A stretch of 6,770 bases of DNA from Candidatus Niyogiibacteriota bacterium (lineage in GTDB: Bacteria > Patescibacteriota > Minisyncoccia > 1-14-0-10-42-19): contig JACQLG010000024.1 in the NCBI GenBank assembly GCA_016204155.1, positions 1 through 6,770 on the forward strand, read 5' to 3'. Below, piece after piece: positions 5,948-6,770 of this stretch. The position numbers and the translations under genes are program-made. Positions within the stretch are counted from its first letter, which is position 1. Each line of letters starts with the position of its first letter. Below the pieces are notes generated by a model. That model was not told the origin of the DNA and ran no database searches. It saw only the letters and a list, made by a program, of their open reading frames with translations.

Positions 5948-5976
5948 TTGATTTTATAAGTGGAAAATCTTATAAT
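5948..5976 (+). promoter_or_regulatory. hicBA promoter, predicted leaderless
   Basis: TTGATT (5948-5953), a 17-nt spacer and a perfect TATAAT (5971-5976). The hicB ATG at 5983 begins 6 nt after the -10, so the start codon itself is the expected +1, and no Shine-Dalgarno sequence is possible on that transcript. Confidence 0.75.
5954..5975. promoter_or_regulatory. Inverted repeat overlapping the hicBA promoter (candidate operator)
   Basis: TTATAAG (5954-5960) and CTTATAA (5969-5975) are perfect inverted 7-mers with an 8-nt spacer. The right arm covers most of the -10 box and the left arm lies directly downstream of the -35, so a protein bound here would block the promoter. Toxin-antitoxin operons are commonly autoregulated at such sites. 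Confidence 0.5.
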
Positions 5977-5982
5977 GAAAGC

Positions 5983-6213
5983 ATGAAAAAGATTATTCAA
6001 GTACATATTTATCGAGGAGATACGCAGTTTGTTGCGGAAGCAATTGATTTGCCCGTGGTTACGCAGGGTAAAACGCTTGATGAGCTTATGCAGAATTTAA
6101 AAGAGGCGGTTAATCTCCAGCTTGAAGGCGAGGATGTATCTGATTTTGGTTTGGCGGATCATCCGTCAATTATGGCAAGTTTCGAAGTTGAGCCGGAATA
6201 TGCCAAAGTTTAA
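5983..6213 (+). CDS. hicB: HicB-family antitoxin, short form
   Basis: A 76-residue protein with the HicB partial RNase-H-like fold: strand 'KIIQVHIY', then 'TQFVAEAIDLPVVTQGKT' (14-31), resembling the family's 'F.v...DLPGvvTqGdT', and the helix 'LDELMQNLKEAVNLQLEG' (32-49). It would bind and inhibit the HicA toxin encoded directly downstream. It ends after the fold with an acidic tail ('SFEVEPEYAKV') and has no added ribbon-helix-helix or helix-turn-helix DNA-binding domain, unlike the longer E. coli-type HicB. Many short HicB-like antitoxins share that feature. The antitoxin comes first in the operon. The ATG is fixed by the promoter 6 nt upstream, and the reading frame overlaps hicA by 14 bp. 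Confidence 0.85.
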   Translation: MKKIIQVHIYRGDTQFVAEAIDLPVVTQGKTLDELMQNLKEAVNLQLEGEDVSDFGLADHPSIMASFEVEPEYAKV

Positions 6214-6445
6214 AGTTCTTTCCGGCGATGAACTTATTCATATATTTGGCTCTCTCGGATTTGAAGTGGCTTCTCAAAAAGGAAGCCATGTTAAGTTATA
6301 TAGAATAACAAAAGAGGGAGTGAAGCAAACATTGACGATACCTTGCCATAAAGAACTTGATCGTGGAACGATTCATGCAATTTATCGTCAAGCGCTACGA
6401 TATATTTCAGAAAGCGACTTACAATCTTATTTTTATTTCGGATAA
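6200..6445 (+). CDS. hicA: HicA-family mRNA interferase toxin
   Basis: An 81-residue toxin of the double-stranded-RNA-binding-like HicA fold. It has 'LSGDELIHIFGSLGFEV' (7-23), the catalytic 'GSHVKLYR' (28-35) with His30, and 'LTIPCHKELDRGTIHAIYRQA' between 45 and 65, all in the order typical of HicA. Active HicA cleaves mRNA and stops translation until HicB binds it. The ATG at 6200 gives the family's usual N-terminus. Upstream in-frame starts would add non-HicA residues encoded by the hicB frame. The 14-bp overlap with hicB suggests coupled translation. All core residues, including the histidine, are present, so the toxin looks intact. The C-terminal 'YISESDLQSYFYFG' is slightly longer than in minimal HicA proteins. 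Confidence 0.88.
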   Translation: MPKFKVLSGDELIHIFGSLGFEVASQKGSHVKLYRITKEGVKQTLTIPCHKELDRGTIHAIYRQALRYISESDLQSYFYFG

Positions 6446-6449
6446 GAAC

Positions 6450-6512
6450 ATGAAAATGTATATGGAAATTAAGGACATGGAGCGATTACGCTCACTTAGG
6501 ATAGCGTTATGA
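6450..6512 (+). CDS. Possible 20-residue upstream ORF (doubtful)
   Basis: ATG at 6450 reads 20 codons (MKMYMEIKDMERLRSLRIAL) to a TGA that overlaps the next gene's ATG as ATGA (6509-6512). Such an overlap is typical of coupled translation, but the ORF is short, has no recognised motif and no clear ribosome binding site. It is listed because it is the only thing between hicA and the next gene. Confidence 0.2.
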   Translation: MKMYMEIKDMERLRSLRIAL

Positions 6513-6664
6513 TCAAAAAAATAAAAGGGCAATATGTCGTGATATCAGAGACGACGGGAAGAGTGTTCGGAAGATATATGAATAAAAAAGACGCGCATAA
6601 ACGCTTACAGCAGATGGAAATGTTCAAGCATTTTAAGCAGAGAAGCAAAAAACGTTCTCCGTAG
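6509..6664 (+). CDS. Small basic conserved-type protein of unknown function
   Basis: A 51-residue, strongly basic protein with 'IKKIKGQYVVISETTGRVFG' (2-21), 'RYMNKKDAHKRLQQMEMFKH' (22-41) and a Lys/Arg tail 'FKQRSKKRSP'. The pattern K-G-x-Y-x-V-x-S-E-x-x-G-R-x-x-G-x-Y-x-x-K-x-x-A-x-x-R-L-x-Q-x-E-x-F-K-H resembles short proteins I associate with CPR bacteria and some phages, where no function is established. A nucleic-acid-binding role is only a guess from charge. AGGA (6498-6501) lies 7 nt before the ATG. The stop codon TAG (6662-6664) lies inside the terminator hairpin. The gene is 64 nt after hicA and may be on the hicBA transcript, as no promoter is obvious in between. Confidence 0.7.
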   Translation: MIKKIKGQYVVISETTGRVFGRYMNKKDAHKRLQQMEMFKHFKQRSKKRSP

Positions 6665-6675
6665 AACGTTTTTTT
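6647..6675 (+). terminator. Strong intrinsic terminator overlapping the stop codon of the 51-aa gene
   Basis: AAAAAACGTTCT (6647-6658) pairs perfectly over 12 bp with AGAACGTTTTTT (6663-6674) around a CCGT loop, and a T-run ends the right arm. The last codons and the TAG lie within the hairpin. Confidence 0.9.
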
Positions 6676-6679
6676 AGTG

Positions 6680-6708
6680 TTGATTTTTTAAAAAATTGAC
6701 GATACAGT
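6680..6708 (+). promoter_or_regulatory. Candidate promoter for the tRNA-like sequence
   Basis: TTGATT (6680-6685), a 17-nt spacer and TACAGT (6703-6708). The expected start lies near 6715, two or three bases before the tRNA-like 5' end at 6717. Confidence 0.45.
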
Positions 6709-6716
6709 ATCAATAT

Positions 6717-6737
6717 TGCCGGGTCGTCTAGTGGTAG
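6717..6737 (+). tRNA. 5' end of a tRNA (Gln-like), interrupted or truncated in the D-arm
   Basis: TGCCGGG (acceptor 5' strand), TC (positions 8-9), GTCT (D-stem 5' strand) and AGTGGTAG (D-loop with its GG) follow the tRNA consensus, and the U at position 1 favours tRNA-Gln. The next bases should be GGAC/AGAC-like to close the D-stem but are TAATATG, and no anticodon arm, T-arm (GGTTCGA) or CCCGGCA acceptor return appears in the remaining 33 bases. It may be a fragment, or a gene broken by AT-rich DNA. Confidence 0.5.
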
Positions 6738-6770
6738 TAATATGTTATTCTATTTGTTATTATATTGATA

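Noticed and set aside
6122..6199. Longer 107-residue form of HicA
   Set aside because: The extra residues are the hicB sequence read in another frame. HicA homology begins at ATG 6200.
1..6770. Alternative genetic code (UGA as Gly) as in some CPR lineages
   Set aside because: Several genes end in TGA at sensible family lengths and RF2 is encoded with an autoregulatory UGA, so UGA is a stop.
1..6770. CRISPR array, insertion sequence or rRNA
   Set aside because: No regularly spaced repeats, transposase, terminal inverted repeats or rRNA-like sequence were seen. The only long repeat is the prfB 3' end.

Overview
The window looks like bacterial chromosome from a Patescibacteria/CPR-type (Parcubacteria-like) genome. 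This placement is inferred from the style of the proteins: a DipZ-type thioredoxin tail, a small coiled-coil protein and a short 'K-G-x-Y ... FKHFK' protein of kinds I associate with that group. No marker gene fixes the taxonomy. UGA acts as a normal stop and RF2 is encoded, so the code is standard rather than the UGA-Gly code of Gracilibacteria.

Layout: (1) 2-256, the C-terminal end of a DipZ-like thioredoxin protein, followed by a terminator. (2) 358-1536, an exported protein with lytic-transglycosylase (GH23-like) hallmarks, followed by a terminator. (3) 1613-2711, prfB (peptide chain release factor 2), expressed through a +1 programmed frameshift at an in-frame UGA (codon 24). (4) 2722-4153, an AT-rich insert with two divergent genes: a TraB/GumN/Tiki-superfamily-like protein on the minus strand and an 81-residue coiled-coil protein on the plus strand. 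(5) 4154-4256, a second, headless copy of the last 34 codons of prfB. (6) 4301-5892, ftsE-ftsX, the ABC-type division and cell-wall hydrolase regulator. (7) 5983-6445, a hicB-hicA type II toxin-antitoxin pair with a strong promoter and a perfect inverted repeat overlapping it. (8) 6509-6664, a 51-residue conserved-looking small protein whose stop codon lies inside its own terminator. (9) 6717-6737, the 5' end of a tRNA (Gln-like) that stops matching a tRNA in the D-arm, followed by AT-rich sequence to the window end.

The most notable structure is the split of the conserved prfB-ftsE neighbourhood. A 113-bp direct repeat (4 mismatches, all synonymous) brackets the 1.4-kb insert. The full prfB carries one copy as its own 3' end and the orphan copy remains next to ftsE. 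This is the pattern expected when an integrating element enters the 3' end of a gene and restores it with a copy of its own. No integrase is present, so the insert is either a passive/decayed element or a product of recombination. A second recurring theme is promoters whose -10 box ends exactly 6 nt before the ATG (the 81-aa gene, hicB and, more weakly, prfB), which predicts leaderless mRNAs.
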